From Hirudinaria manillensis (taxonomy: Eukaryota; Annelida; Clitellata; Hirudinida; Hirudinidae), in contig CM067528.1 of NCBI GenBank assembly GCA_034509925.1, forward strand, positions 1,270,501 through 1,334,500: DNA of 64,000 bases, in the 5' to 3' direction. Shown here one piece after another: positions 24,253-38,384 of this stretch. A model generated the notes under the pieces. It saw only the letters and a program-made list of their open reading frames with translations, was not told where the DNA came from and made no database searches. Position 1 is the first letter of the stretch. Every line of letters starts with the position of its first letter. A program made the translations under genes and the position numbers.

Positions 24253-26077
24253 ATGGCGGAATTATGTTTTTATAAGAACGTTTTCCCATGGATCAGGGCT
24301 AAAAAAGATAAATATTACAAATGTGACCTGTGCAGTTTGAATTTTGCTTTCCAAAAAGATATGTTGGACCATTTTGTGAGTAATCATAAAACGAGTATAT
24401 GCTATGGTTGCTCATTCTGTGAAGTGAATTCTGAAGATTCTGACCTCCTTCTGATGCATATGCAGACTCATCATTTGGCTTTCATTTATTTCTGCAACAA
24501 ATGTAACTTCCAATGCATGAATGAACAAAAGATGCTTTTGCATGCCAGACAACATATGAACACAGTGCCAGAAGAGCAATGTATGCCCTCATTAGATAAG
24601 AATTATATAGAAAGAAGATGTCTGTCTTGTGGTACTTGTTCAAGAATTTTTTCTCAACCATCACTTCTCAGAAGGCATATAATCTATCACCATTATGGAG
24701 GTTAAACTATCTTCAATAAGATGTTTTTAAACAAATTTGTTACCAAGTGCTGCCTAATATGTAGTATATTAAAAGTGTAGGATTGAAATAAAAAGTATGT
24801 CAGATGATGATTCTTAGCATTCTTTATTTACAGGCAATAGTGGATGTTGCAATGATGGACAATGTGGAAATGATATCCAGAAAACTGAATCCGAAAAAGA
24901 TGTTCTCACCATTCTATGTTTCAATGATAAATCTGGACCTGTTGAACTTGTTGGAAAGCATTTGAAAATTGAATTTCAGATCGACGTCCAAAATGGTTCC
25001 AATCCATCCTCTTCTGATAAATCAAAAGAGATTTTCAAGGATTGTGAAGTCGTAAAGACTGCAAATAACTGCAACAGTTCAGTTCATCCCATACATTTTC
25101 TTTGCATCTTTTGCCTCAAGAGATTCAGAAGCAGGCAGCAACTGGAAAATCATGAGAGGATTCACTCTAAAGACATAGATCCACAAGAGAGGCTCAAAAT
25201 GGTCTGTGAGTGTTGTGCAGAGTCTTTTAATGGGGCAGAGAACCTTAGATTACATCATGACCTTTGTAGTAAGAACCTCAAAAAATCTGATTCATGCCAC
25301 AAGCTCTTTTTACTTCCAAAATCTCCTGAGAAGAAAGATACCATCGAAAATGAGTCCCAGTCATCTCTCAAGGATTCTGAGGACCTGTTGCATGAAACGC
25401 ACGCTTCTGCCAATAAGCACAACTCGGGTGATTTCAGAGAAGGATTTTTTCGAGTTCAGAACTCGACACCTTGTCACGAAAAATCTCGATTCTACGACAG
25501 GGGGCAGGGATTCGACGCGAGGGGAAGTTTGAGTTACGTCTGTCATTATTGCCTGAGAGGATTCCGTTCGAGGATAAAATTCCTGGACCACTACTTTGAG
25601 CACGACAAAACCGTCAAGTCCTTCTCGTGCACGGCCTGCGACACCCGTTTCGGCTACTCCAGCAGCGTGCCGAAGCACGTCGAAATGCACCGACGAGACC
25701 TGGGACTCCTCGGTCCCAAACCCCTCGTGAACCTCTGTCCCAAGTGCGGCAAGCACTACAGGGACCGAGCCTCCCTCAAAAGACACGAAGCCATGGTGCA
25801 CCTGAAGGTCGGTCACCTTTGCCAGGAGTGCCGCAAGACTTTTTCCAGTCCCCAGGCTCTTCGGCAGCATGCAAGGCAGCACTCCGGGGAGCTCGTCCAC
25901 CAGTGCGACCTCTGCCCGAAGAAGTACGCAAATCCGTCCTCGCTTCACAACCACAAAAAGATCCACTCAGAGAACAAACTCTCCTGCAGCCTCTGCTCGA
26001 AATCTTTTGCCATGAAGCATCACCTGTCCAGGCATCTCGCCAGACACGCAGGATTCTCCGTAAACAACCAAAAGTGA
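24253..26077 (+). CDS. C2H2 zinc finger protein with about 12 fingers, 2 exons
   Basis: Probable DNA-binding nuclear protein of 563 aa. Exons: 24253-24700 and 24834-26077, joined in phase 1 across a 133-nt intron (acceptor TTATTTACAG). The start ATG sits in GCGATGG. Exon 1 encodes four C2H2-like fingers (for example CDLCSLNF...H-x4-H and CGTCSRIF...H-x4-H). Exon 2 opens with a spacer that has no fingers, then two isolated fingers near residues 240 and 274, a spacer, and a C-terminal array of six fingers from about residue 384 (CHYCLRGF, CTACDTRF, CPKCGKHY, CQECRKTF, CDLCPKKY, CSLCSKSF). Linkers in the array are only partly TGEKP-like. The GC content rises sharply in the last array. No KRAB, BTB or ZAD domain was seen, so no orthologue is proposed. 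Confidence 0.85.
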
Positions 26078-27719
26078 ACCGGACGAGGTCGCGGCCGAAT
26101 TCATTTCCGTGCAAAGACGAAGTCGTAAAGAAACCTCGACTCGGCAGAAGCCGAATGAAGAATGATTAGACTTAAGCGTTTGCGATGAAATCAAAAAAAC
26201 CAATTGAGTTGTCCTTGGAAACAACTTTGTACAAAGACTACAATCTCTCATTTTTAACTTCTTACATCATGAAACAGAAATTCTTTTAGCTTGCAGTGTT
26301 TCTTCCTCAAACTATACACGTAGCTAAACAACATCCGTTAGGACATGTGCTCAATTTTCCAAACAAGAATTCAGAATACTTTGGTCGATCGAGACGGCAA
26401 GAGAGTCATTAGTAGCAACGTTCGTTATTTTGTAAATAATAAGTTAGCCAAATTATAATTTCAAATGATCAAACAGGGTTGCCTTGGCAATTACCCATGA
26501 CGCAGGGCAGCGTGGATGCTACGAAGCATTACGAAGGTTTGCACATAAGCGAGTACAAATGGCCCTCGAGACGCAAAGCTCAGGAATGAGTCTTTCGGAT
26601 GTGGCGAGTCGGTCGTTGCCGGGAGCGACCGCGGCGTCGAACGATGTCGCGTCGAGCGACGTTCTAATCGGCCGATAATTTGCCTAGGGATGATAAAGAC
26701 GAGCGGTTAAATAAAATTACGTTCCAGAAAATGGCGGCCATTTTGACGGGAGAACCAAACGAAGTAATTTACCAATGAATGAATGAATTCGTGGGGTGAT
26801 CTGCATGTTTGTGAAGCAAGGAGATCTGGAGCTTATCACTAGAATGGTAATCAGGAATCATACCAATCACAAAAAACGGACTAAGTCGATGATGATGATG
26901 ATGATGACGAAAACACGAATCAGACGAAGGCGTTGTGCAACATCCAAGCGACGACAAAAATTTCAGCTCCTAAAGTAAAACTTGAAAAACAACAAATTTG
27001 GCAACAGGAGAAGAAAATAAGAAAAGACCGAGGAATAAATACACAAAAAAAAGAAAAACATTAATTGCAGAACCCGTGACAACGGCTCAGAAAAGGTTTC
27101 AAAGTCACGAAGGATCTCGGCAGCGACGCACGCACGCACGTCGCAGGCAAACAAGCATCGACTCGTTACGAAAGTTGACAGCTGGATTCATTAATTTATT
27201 AATTTACCATGCTGACTAGCAGGAATACGAGTCATCATCATCATTTTTCTTTTTGATTGGATGTTCAAAACAGACGACATTAATGCTGCTAAAAATAATC
27301 ATTATACGCAACGACACTGGCGACGACGACGATGAAGATGATAATGATCATAATAATAATAATAATAATAATAAACAAGAATAATTACATTCAATAATTA
27401 TAGTTACAGCAACGATGAATTTCAAAATATCGGTGGTTTTCAGGGAATCCCAATGCCAACCTCCAGGGCAGTCGAATGCAAGACTCTGGAACAGTTCTGT
27501 CTGAATTTGGAGCATTTAAAACATGCAATTTAAATGAAAATAAAAATAAACAACAACATTAAATTGTTGGCAAAATTAAAATTTAACATCATCACCATCA
27601 GCATAATCATCATCATCAGCAAAATTACTGCAACCACATCACCAATGGCAACAACAACAGCAATGACTTGATCGACTACTAACATATTGTTAGCCTCTCC
27701 CTCTGCATCCATGGCCTCG
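26078..27719. other. Intergenic region between zinc finger and PNPLA6/7 genes
   Basis: Convergent 3' flanks. A GC-rich segment at 26484-26678 has a 64-codon plus-strand frame beginning MAITHDAGQRGCYEALRRFA; it follows a possible acceptor (ATCAAACAG) but has no recognisable homology, so it is noted only. Trinucleotide tracts occur near 26890, 27350 and 27600. Confidence 0.45.
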
Positions 27720-30700
27720 TCAAACCGTGTCATCGTCGTCGTCATCCTCCTCCTCTTCTTCCTCCTCCTCCTCCTGACTCTGCTCGGACTGGGTCTCCGG
27801 AGAGGCTCCCTCGGAGCCCGACCTGAGCCTCGAGTACATCTTGGGGGAGTTCAAGGACACGATGGGTTCGGAGGTCACGGACATGACGTCCTCGTCGTCC
27901 TCTGGAGAAGTTATGATGATGATGATGACATGCAGATACAGTGATGCTTACATATGATGATGATGATGATGATGAGATCGATCAATAAAGGTAACCGACG
28001 ATCACCTGGTTCGGAGATGTAGTAGGCTTTGACGAGTTCGTTGGAGGAGGCAACGAGTGCAGGTTCGAGGTCGGGTTCTTCGATCCTCGAAATGAGTTCG
28101 GCGAGGTCCGTGAAGTTTGCCTCTGCAGGTACGTTGGTCTGGAGGGAGGAAACAAGTCATCATCACCATCATCATCATCATCATTATCATCAGAAGAAGA
28201 AGTCTTTGAGATGGCTGTTGACATTTCAAACATCAACTTTGGTGCCAGTGTTATCATAATAGTCATCATCAACGTCATCATCATCGTCATCGTCGTCATC
28301 ATCATCATCATCATCGTTGACAACAAAGTAACTCACCCTGTCAAGTTTTGGTTTGGAATGTTCCTTCTTTTCCAGGAAGATGTTCTTGATGCGACCCGTC
28401 TTCTCCCACTCGGAGAACAGCAGCTTAGCGTGAGCGTAACCCACGTCCTTGTTAAAATATTAATTGATAAATAATTCTATTAATAATAATAATAATAATA
28501 ATCATCATCGTGTCTTTGCTAGTTAATAAACCAACAAACCTCGTTTAATATTAACTATTATTTGTTATAAAATCAAGTTCAATCCGATCGAACTTTGACC
28601 CGTCGTAACCGCAGCAACCAGAAAACCAGAATCTCACCGAGATCTCCTCGAAATTTCCGAACTGCATGGTCCTGTACTTGTCGATGGGTGGCCTGATGTA
28701 CTCGCAGTAGTTGCTGCCTCTCACCTGCTCCATTTGCCTGTTGCAAGACACGTACGCCAGTCGTGATTGGATTTCGGCCATGTTCGGAACCTGGAACGAG
28801 AACGTCAGGACTTTAATTTAACTGTTGTTGTCATCACATCATCATCATCATCGTCAAACCCCTACCTTGACCGGATCAGCCCATGGATTGAACTTCTTCC
28901 ACAGGAGCCACCACCCGCTGAGTTCATCCCCGTAGTTGGTGAGGCACACCTCGTCCTGGCTGCTCACGTCCACGGCAAATATCGTCTGGGCACCCATGAC
29001 CTTCATTATGTCGGCTGCGGGAGGAGTTTGATTAGATTGACATAACCAATCGAAAGGTCGATTAACTTCGGCTTATGCGTGTAGGAGGAGTTTTAATAAA
29101 TTACCATAATTATATAATTAACTGAGATCGTTAGCTTCGTTCTGGCTCACGCTAAACAGGTTTGCGTAGTTCGAATATTGACCTTTTATTTGATTGGCTA
29201 GTGACCATGCCTACATTATCATAAACATTTATTATCGATTAATTAATTACTTAACGAGTCATACCAGGAAGGTTGTTGACGTATCCTCCGTCCAGCAGCA
29301 AATGTCCGTCAATGGGATCGCACAGGGGTGGCAGGTAGCCGGACAAGGACATGCTGGCCCTAACGTAGCGCCACAAACTCCCTGGAGGTGAATGTAATAA
29401 TTTAATAATAATAATAATATTAATAATAACAAATAATAGCAATAACAATAATAATATCAATAATAATAACATAAAAATTGAATCCTAAAATAAAATAAAA
29501 TCGAACACCGAATACATCAAACGCGAGATTAAAAACGAGAGCTCCCTATCCATGCAGATGCGCGTGCGTGCGTGCACGACCGGACCTACCGTGCGTGTGA
29601 ACCCTCATCTTGGAGGCCGTGATGTCCGTCGTGACGCAGAAGTAGGGGATCCACAAGTCCTCGATCTGACACTCCTGGAACACGGACTCCACGTCGTGGT
29701 TCAGGAAGGAACCTGGAAAAAGTCAAACATAAAAAAAAAATAAAATAATAAAGTGAAGCGAATGACGTTTGCAACCCTTTTGGACTCTCCCTCCGTCGGA
29801 GAAGAAAAGCTGTCGCGACGATGCGAGTGCTACTCGATGAGTCATCAACGATGACATCAGTTTGTCGAGGTCACCAACAATGGATTTGTGAAGCAACGCA
29901 TTCGCCAGCATTTACGACTCATACGATTAAATTCATTTCCACAATTATTCAAAAATAAAATAAAAATAATAATATAATATAATAAATATTATATTGATAA
30001 ATATATTAATATTTACTATATTACAATTTTAAAGTTCAGAAGTTATTAATTAATTATATTTTTATGAGTTTATTAAAATCACTCGGACCTGTGAACATGG
30101 CCGTCATGGGATAAGTGAGGTCCAATATCTTCTTGAATAACTGGTTGATATCCTGGTGATGATTTAATTTATTAATCACAATTTAATATTAAAAAAGTTT
30201 AATTGCCCTTAATTAATATTTAATTATAAATTACCACAAATGCAACAACGAAACTATTCAAAATGAATGCTCCGACAGATGAGTCGCATCACGACAACGT
30301 CAAAAACCCACTTTCGTGAACTCCCTCGCCGTCTGCTTGAAGGGCGTGAACTTCGTTTCGAGTGCCCACAGGGCTCCCATGAAGGACCCTATGCTGGTCC
30401 CTCCCACAATGTCGATGGGAATGCCTGCCTCCGTCAGAGCCTTGATGACGCCCACGTGAGCACAGCCCCTGGATAATAACGGCCCGGTGTTTTATTAACG
30501 ACGACTAATCAAAGAAGAAGCGAGTCTCGACTCCGCCCACCTGGCTCCGCCTCCTCCGAGCACCACCCCGATGCTCGTGCCGGTCAAGAACCTCGCCAGC
30601 CTGGAAAAGTCGGACATCCTGTCGGGTTCCGTTCGAGATAAGTCCTTATAGGTTTCCAACTGTTGACATTAAACATTAATCATCATCATCATCACAATCC

Positions 30701-33406
30701 TCATCATCATCATCATCACTAACAATCTTGCTCATGGGCTTCTTGTTGAACACCCTCTTGGGACACCTGATGTGGTGGTGTCCCGAGCACCAGGCCCTCA
30801 GGTTGAGCCATTCGAGCGTGTTCTTCTGCCTCGCTCCATCCGTCGGATGCAGGAGGATCAGCTCCTTCTGAGCCCTGACGGACATGCTCTCCAGCTGCTT
30901 TTCCAGCTGCAAAGTCAATCAATCGGAGAAATTCAATCGTGAGACGAAGAGAGTCAATCACCAAAATCAATCACTTGAATCAACCCAATCTAAAACCTTT
31001 CAATCACTTCATTTGTTCACTTAAAGTGCAAGTGACTTCATCAAAAATAGGGTTTCAACAACTCACAATTCACTCAGTGAGCCAACCACCCAACCATTGG
31101 GAGGCCAATTCTCCAAATAAACAAATTAAATAATACATAATTAATTGCCAATAATTTAATTTTCCACATCATCTCTCCAGCTGGGCTACCAATGGACTCA
31201 GTTAGTTTGCAGTCATGAGGAAGCCACGATCCATTCCCAAACCCCACCACCCTTGATGATGATAATGATAACGACGACGGCAATGATCGTGACCTTTCCG
31301 ACGGACGGATCCTGGTCGGCCAGGGCCACGACGAGGATGCAGTCGGACTGTCGGATGCACCTCTGCGTCCACGGCGTCATGGTGGAGTCGCACTCGTACA
31401 ACACCATCCTGTGTATGTCCTCCTGCTGACCCAGCCAGCTGGACAATCGATACTCGTTCATGCTGGAGAAATTTTAATAATTAACTTGATTATTATCGGT
31501 TAATGTATAATAATAATAATGATAATAATAATAATAACAACATCAATAATAATAATTTATCAACCAACGCATCAAAGGCTCCCTTCCCCAACTTGGACAG
31601 GACCACCTCACTGTTCAGCCTGAGTGTCGGGCCTAAAATATTAACCACTTAATGTTAATTAATTAATAATAATAATTAATAATGAGTGTTTCTTTAAATA
31701 ATAATAATTATTATTATTATAAATACGTCTTGAATCAATGTTTATTCCTTAAATGAGGGTGGAGTCGGGAAAGGATGACCGACCAATAGCGTTGAGGGAG
31801 TTCTGGAGTTCGAGGGTGAACGTCTGGAGGGGCACTCGGTCGTTGACGGCGACCATGGCAACGGTTGCCAGGTTACCAACCGTGCACTTTGAGTCTATGT
31901 CGACCTGATCTGAAAATGTGAGGAAAAAAAATTAGCCCATCAAATGATTAAATATAATAATAATAATTATAATGATAACAATAATAATAACAATAATAAA
32001 AATTATAATAATAACAATAATAATAATAATAGGAACATTATCAGCAGAGCAATTGGTAAAAGTACATTTAGATGCTTATTAAACAAATTAATTATAATCA
32101 TATTTATATTAAAAGAAACCTAATTACGTTGAAATATAATTTTAAAAAAATACGAATTAAGAAATTAATTAACCAAAATTAAGTGAAATTCCAATTTAAA
32201 AAAAAAAAAAAATAAACAATCCATTCCCCCCAATACCGGAGAGGGCCGAGTATCTGGCCTGGTTGCCGAGGGAACCGAGGATGCGTTGACCGAGGAGGTG
32301 GATGAGTCGAGTCACCACCTGAGGGTGCTTCTTCTTGATGAGGTTCAACATCTCGTCCGGTATTTGGGCCAGCTCTGTGTCCCTGGATTCAGAAAAGAAA
32401 AAATGGACGTCGATAGATCGAGGAAGCGATAGATGAGTCGAATGGCGATCATGAATCGGTGCCTTTTTTTGTGATAGAGGAGGAGGTTATTGATAAGAAT
32501 TGTTGATGAATTAAATATTGAGTAATTAAAAAATATTAGTAACCAATTTGAGTTATAAAATAAACACGATTAAATCCATCCATATCTCCATATCCCTATG
32601 GATGCCAGACAATCTAAAGTCAGTTGAATTTAAAAACAAACAATGCCTTCTTGGCAACCCAAGCCCCTGGAAGTAAGGCTCACCTGACCGCCATGAGGGT
32701 GGTGGATCGGTCGGTCTGCGTGAGGACCTCCACGAGACCCACCAACTCCCCCCTGCCGTACTCCCCGACAAGTTCCTTCTTCCCCGTCGGCAGTTGGATC
32801 ACGGAGCGGAGTCGGCCGTTGAGGATTATGTAAACGCAGTCTGACTTCTCTCCTTGTCTGGAGTAATACAAAAATTTTAAGGATAACTTTTTGGAATGGA
32901 ATGGGCCCTTTGGAGAGCACAAAGGAACTTCCTTTGGAGGGAATGAGTGAGTGAATTTATTAGTTTAGTAATGACGATGACAATGATGACGATGATGATG
33001 ATAACGGACAGCAAGATCACTGACAAATAACATCAGCTAATCTAATTAGACATTCTCCTCAAATTTAATATTAATGATAATTCCTTTTGATTATGATAAT
33101 GAACCTGATTATTAATTAATTAATTAATTCCCTCACCTGTACAGGGCCCGCCCTGCTTCGATGAGGATCCAATCGAGAGCAAAGTCTATTTGACGGACGA
33201 AGGGCGACATCCTCATGATGACCGTGTGCCCGGCATTCAGGACGATGGTTGGCTGAGCCTTCATCAGGCTGAGAAATAGGTTTATAATGAAGGAAATAAC
33301 AATAACTCTGAAGCCCTAACCAGACAACAAACAAACAAACAAACAAACAAACAAATAAACAAACAAACACCTCTGTAGCTCACGCGTTCAGCGCTATATA
33401 AATGAC

Positions 33407-33440
<34 letters not shown>

Positions 33441-35356
33441 ACAAACAAATAGAAGAGAAGAAGACGAGACTAACGAGTAAAAGTCGTTCTTGGCGACGTG
33501 GACGAACCTGACGTCCGTCAAGGCTCTCATGGAGAAGAAGGAAGGTTCACCCGTCAGAACTGCCAGGGTTCCGACCAATTCCCCCGGTTGGGCCATGTAC
33601 ATCGTCCTCTGAGGACGTTATTAGATGTTGTCATTATGATGATGATAATGACGATGACAAATATTACATAATTAATATATTATTATAAACTATGACTATT
33701 ATTATTATTAATAATTAATATATTATATATTATTGTTATAAATATAAATATAAACTAAAAATATGACATCATCATCGACAGATCTGAAGTGCATCTTTTT
33801 TAAATGTTTTCATTTGTTTATTTTAAAATAATTATTTTTGTGCATTTTTAATCGCATTGAATCACGTTTACAAAGACATAAATAGAGTTAATCGAATCAG
33901 AAATCAATCAGAAGTCACAACAGCCAATAACATCAAGGCAAGAATTTCGATGGGCGGAGACAAAACGAAAACTGAAAAACAAACCTGTTCTGAACTTTTG
34001 CCAACGATCTGCTGCAGGACTTGGAGCAATCCGGAGACCAAGAAGTACAAACTGCACTCCTGAGTACGAGAATCAGAAGACTATGATGATGATGGTGGTG
34101 GTTATGATGATGATGATGATGATGATGAATAAGAAAATGATGTCTGTGGTGATGATGATGATCATTGTTGCATCAAAGGTGCACTCACCTGGTCTCCTTG
34201 CTTGACGAGCATAGTGTTGGCCCTGACACACCTCAGCATGCACTTGCCTTTCAGCACAGAGATGTCCTTCGGATGCAAACGAGCGCGATACGATTAATTT
34301 ATGCTAATGATTTGACGAGAAAACTGAATATTCATAAGCGAAAGCTTTATGTGCCGATCGTTCCCATGACGTAAAATGACGACACGAGGCATGTGAATCG
34401 AATGGATTGGAATATTAACGAGCTCCTAATTAACATAAATTATCATAAATCAATCGAACGAGTAATCGACTCACGCTCAGTCCGAGCAGCTTTCCGAGGT
34501 CTTGGGTGGCGAGTTCGAGGATCTGACTCGAGCTGAGATTCTCCAATCCGCTGGAAAGCTGTCGATGATGATGATGATGATGATGATGATGGTGATGATG
34601 GTGTTGTTAATGATAAAGATCACGACATAATGTTAGATGCATACAACATTGGGTCATAACATCCATGATAAATGGTACCATCATTGTCATCATCATCATC
34701 ATTGTCATCATCACTGCCACCTGCCTATAAAAAAGAACTTCAGGATACTGTTGTCAACAATGCTCTACCTGTTGTTGTAAATAGATGTGTTGTTGTTGTT
34801 GTTGTTGCTGGAAGTTCTGCTGTTGAATTTCTGGCTCGAATCTACAAGAGGAACAGGCAGACACCGAGATGCCCTCGGTACAACATTGTTGTTGTTGTTG
34901 TTGTTGCGGGCTGTTGCTTAGTTGCGATTGTTGTTGTCTCAAGAGATGGTGATGATGATGATGATTGTGGAGACCACGGATGAGATCCTGCTGGGGCATC
35001 TTCTCGTTGGTCGATCCCGCTGGCACATGCTGGGCCTGAACTGCCACTTGAATAAATTATTCATAAATTAATATTCATAATTAATTGATTAATGATGTTC
35101 GTATATTAATTAATAATTCGTATGTCAATTTCATTCATTCATAAACCGAAGCGCTCGATGTAAACGCTTCATTAGCATAACTCCGCCCACCCGAGGTCTT
35201 CGACGGAGAGAAGGGCGAAGGAGTCGGCGAATGAGAGCGAGCTCTCTTGAAGATGTCTTTTGATGGTTTTGAAGCATCGTCCTTGAAAATAGATGACCAA
35301 TAACCATGTTTGATTAATAAACCAATTTTATATACTATATTAAACATGTTGTCTTG

Positions 35357-35387
<31 letters not shown>

Positions 35388-37554
35388 ATAATAATAATAA
35401 TAATCGCACATGTTATTATTAATAGCTTTATTATTATTATTATTATCACTAATAATCATTAACATCATCACCTTAGAGATGCACGAGCAATAGAATATCC
35501 ATGGCAATAATTGATGCGCCATTGTGGTGCAAGGCAACGACGTGACATTAGCATGTTAATGACACGGGGCAAAATGCAGTACAGAAGAGCATCATTATAA
35601 TATTACGATGCGTCATTATAATATTATGATATGTCGTTATAATATTAAGATGCATCATTATAATATTATGATGTATCATTATAATATTAAGATGCATCAT
35701 TACAATATTAAGATATGTCATTATAATATTACGATGTACCATTATAATATTATGATGCATCATTATAATATCATGATGTGTCATTATAATATTAAGATAT
35801 GTCATTATAATATTATGATGCATCATTATAATATTAAGATGAGCAGTGACGTAGAGACCTCAGTGGCTGGCTCTTCCGTCAGACTGGGGTTGACACGAGC
35901 CCTGCTGCAAGCGACTGCAAAGTCCGAGGAGTCCATGCTGTCACTCATCTGCGTTCCCACATCTATGGTAAACATCGGATGTTGTTGTTGTTATTATTAT
36001 TATTATTATTATTATATATCATTCAATATTGTTATTTATAATAAAATAATATTTGTAATATTTGTAATAAAATGTTATTTAACTTTGAATAGCAACAATA
36101 ATTATTACCACAATAATTAATGCAATAATATAATAAAACGACAAAAGCATGATTACTGGCGTAGGACTCCGTGTGATGCTTCACAGACGACTTCCTTTGC
36201 AGGCCTGGAAAGATTTGTCGTGCACGAGATTTATTTTCCGAAGAAACGAAGAAATATCCGACCGTTATTTAATGCAAAATAATAAAAATAAAACCAAAAT
36301 TAACTTTCAATAAGCAACTACATCCTGGCCATAAACCACCACCACCAACAACAACAACAACAACATGAGAGTCTTTCAAGTGCAGTCGTTTAAGCGTCGG
36401 ATCCAGCACAACAACGTTAACAACTCGAACATAGTATTACGACATAAATATAAACATAAATACATAAATATAAACATAAATACATAAATGTAAACGTAAA
36501 CATAAGTACATAAACGCAAAATCATAGGTAAAACCTCTCTCACCTTCCGTCTTGGAGCCACCTGCATTTCCGGACCCGACGACCGTCGCCTTGACGACGG
36601 GCGGCTGTTGATCCGACTCGGACGTCGCCGACGACACGCGACTCTCCTTGGCCTTGGAGATGTTGTGGGCGGGGCTGGCCTTCGACCCCAGATGGTGGAT
36701 GAGGAAGGACTTGTCCATGTGGAGCTCCTGAATTAGCATAAATTAGCATGGCTAATGAGAACTAATGTTTATTCAAAATTTTTATGAGGCAAATGTTGTT
36801 ATCATACCATTATCATTGTTGTTATCACCAGCATAATGACCGCCATCATTATGTATTCGTGACATTCACATTATGGGAATAGTTCGATGATAAATTAGCA
36901 TATTAATGGACATAATTAACATAATTTAAAGATCGACGGGCAATGCTTACGTTGTTGATGAGCTCCTGGCTCAGTCCGAGGTAGTTGTGGAGAGCCATAA
37001 AGGTCACCCTCTGAAGTCTTATCATTATGATCTGCAAGATCATGAATATTAATCATTGTTGCTAAGCATTGACACCAATCATTATAATATGCCAATTATT
37101 ATTATTATTATTATTATGGTACGAGTTACATTAACGCCATGACGACAAAGCCTTTTGTTATTTAATAAATAAATAAATAAAATTATTTGTTAAGATAATT
37201 ATTATTAGTATTTACAAGTCACTTATTTAATAAATAAGTTTTTCAAAAATATTCTGTATAATTAATAATTATTACCGGTGTTTATGAGTCACTTATTCGA
37301 TATTTTTCATAAATATTTTATAACATCCGCTTGCCTGGATGACTCGGACCAAAGACTCCGGATAGTGTTCCAGGACGATCTTGAAGGCCTGGGCTGGAAG
37401 TCTATGAGTCGAGAGAGAATTTTTGATGACAATAACAAGAACAATAACAACAACAACAATAAAGGTGGTGATGATGATGATGATGAAGGGTTTAAAGCAT
37501 CACAATCAAAACCTCAAAAAGAATCACCAGTGACAAAGGAAGCACTTTGATGTC

Positions 37555-37585
<31 letters not shown>

Positions 37586-38350
37586 GTCGACAAGACAGGA
37601 CTCGAGGTAAGAACATAAATCGATTTTAAACAGACTACCTTCCTGCATACAATTTGTAAATTGATTGACAGATAAAAAAGAAAGAGGAGGAGGAGGAAGG
37701 GAGGTGCTCACCTGAGCATGGTCGTGTCGACTGCTGCGACGGCAGACACCGTCTTGTAGGGAGACGGATGGTTCTGGGGATGAAATGGGTATTTTGGGCG
37801 ATTAAAGAATAAAATGTAAATAATGGGTATTTTAGACAATTAAGGATAAAATACAAATAATTTCATTATAAAATAATAGAATAAATAAAAATAATAATAA
37901 TAACAACCAATTAATTAAAACAGTTTGTATGGATGCTAATAATGATGATGATGAAGAAGATGGCTTACGGTCAACACGTCCATGATGCTGAGGAGGCTGT
38001 GGACGCTCTCTCCCTGCGACACTTCTTTGATGCAGTACTCCTTTCCGTCCTTCAATCAATCAATCAATCAATCAATCAATGAATCAATCAATCAATCAAT
38101 CAATTGATAAATCATTCAATCATTTAAACAGCGGAGTGCATCAATCAGTAAAGAGCAATGCAATCGTTTTTACTGCATCCGTGGTTTTTAACTGATACAG
38201 CTTTCAATTAATTCATTTGGCCGTTGGATAATAAACGAGTTTATGAATTATATTCTAGTTTAAAATTTTAATTATTACAAGTTAATTATTTTCATATAAT
38301 CATTATTAATTGCAAAAATTAATTATTTACATAACTATTATTATTATTAC

Positions 38351-38384
<34 letters not shown>

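Noticed and set aside
26484..26678. 64-codon GC-rich frame MAITHDAGQRG...
   Set aside because: No homology recognised, short, no conserved splice structure; left as unannotated.
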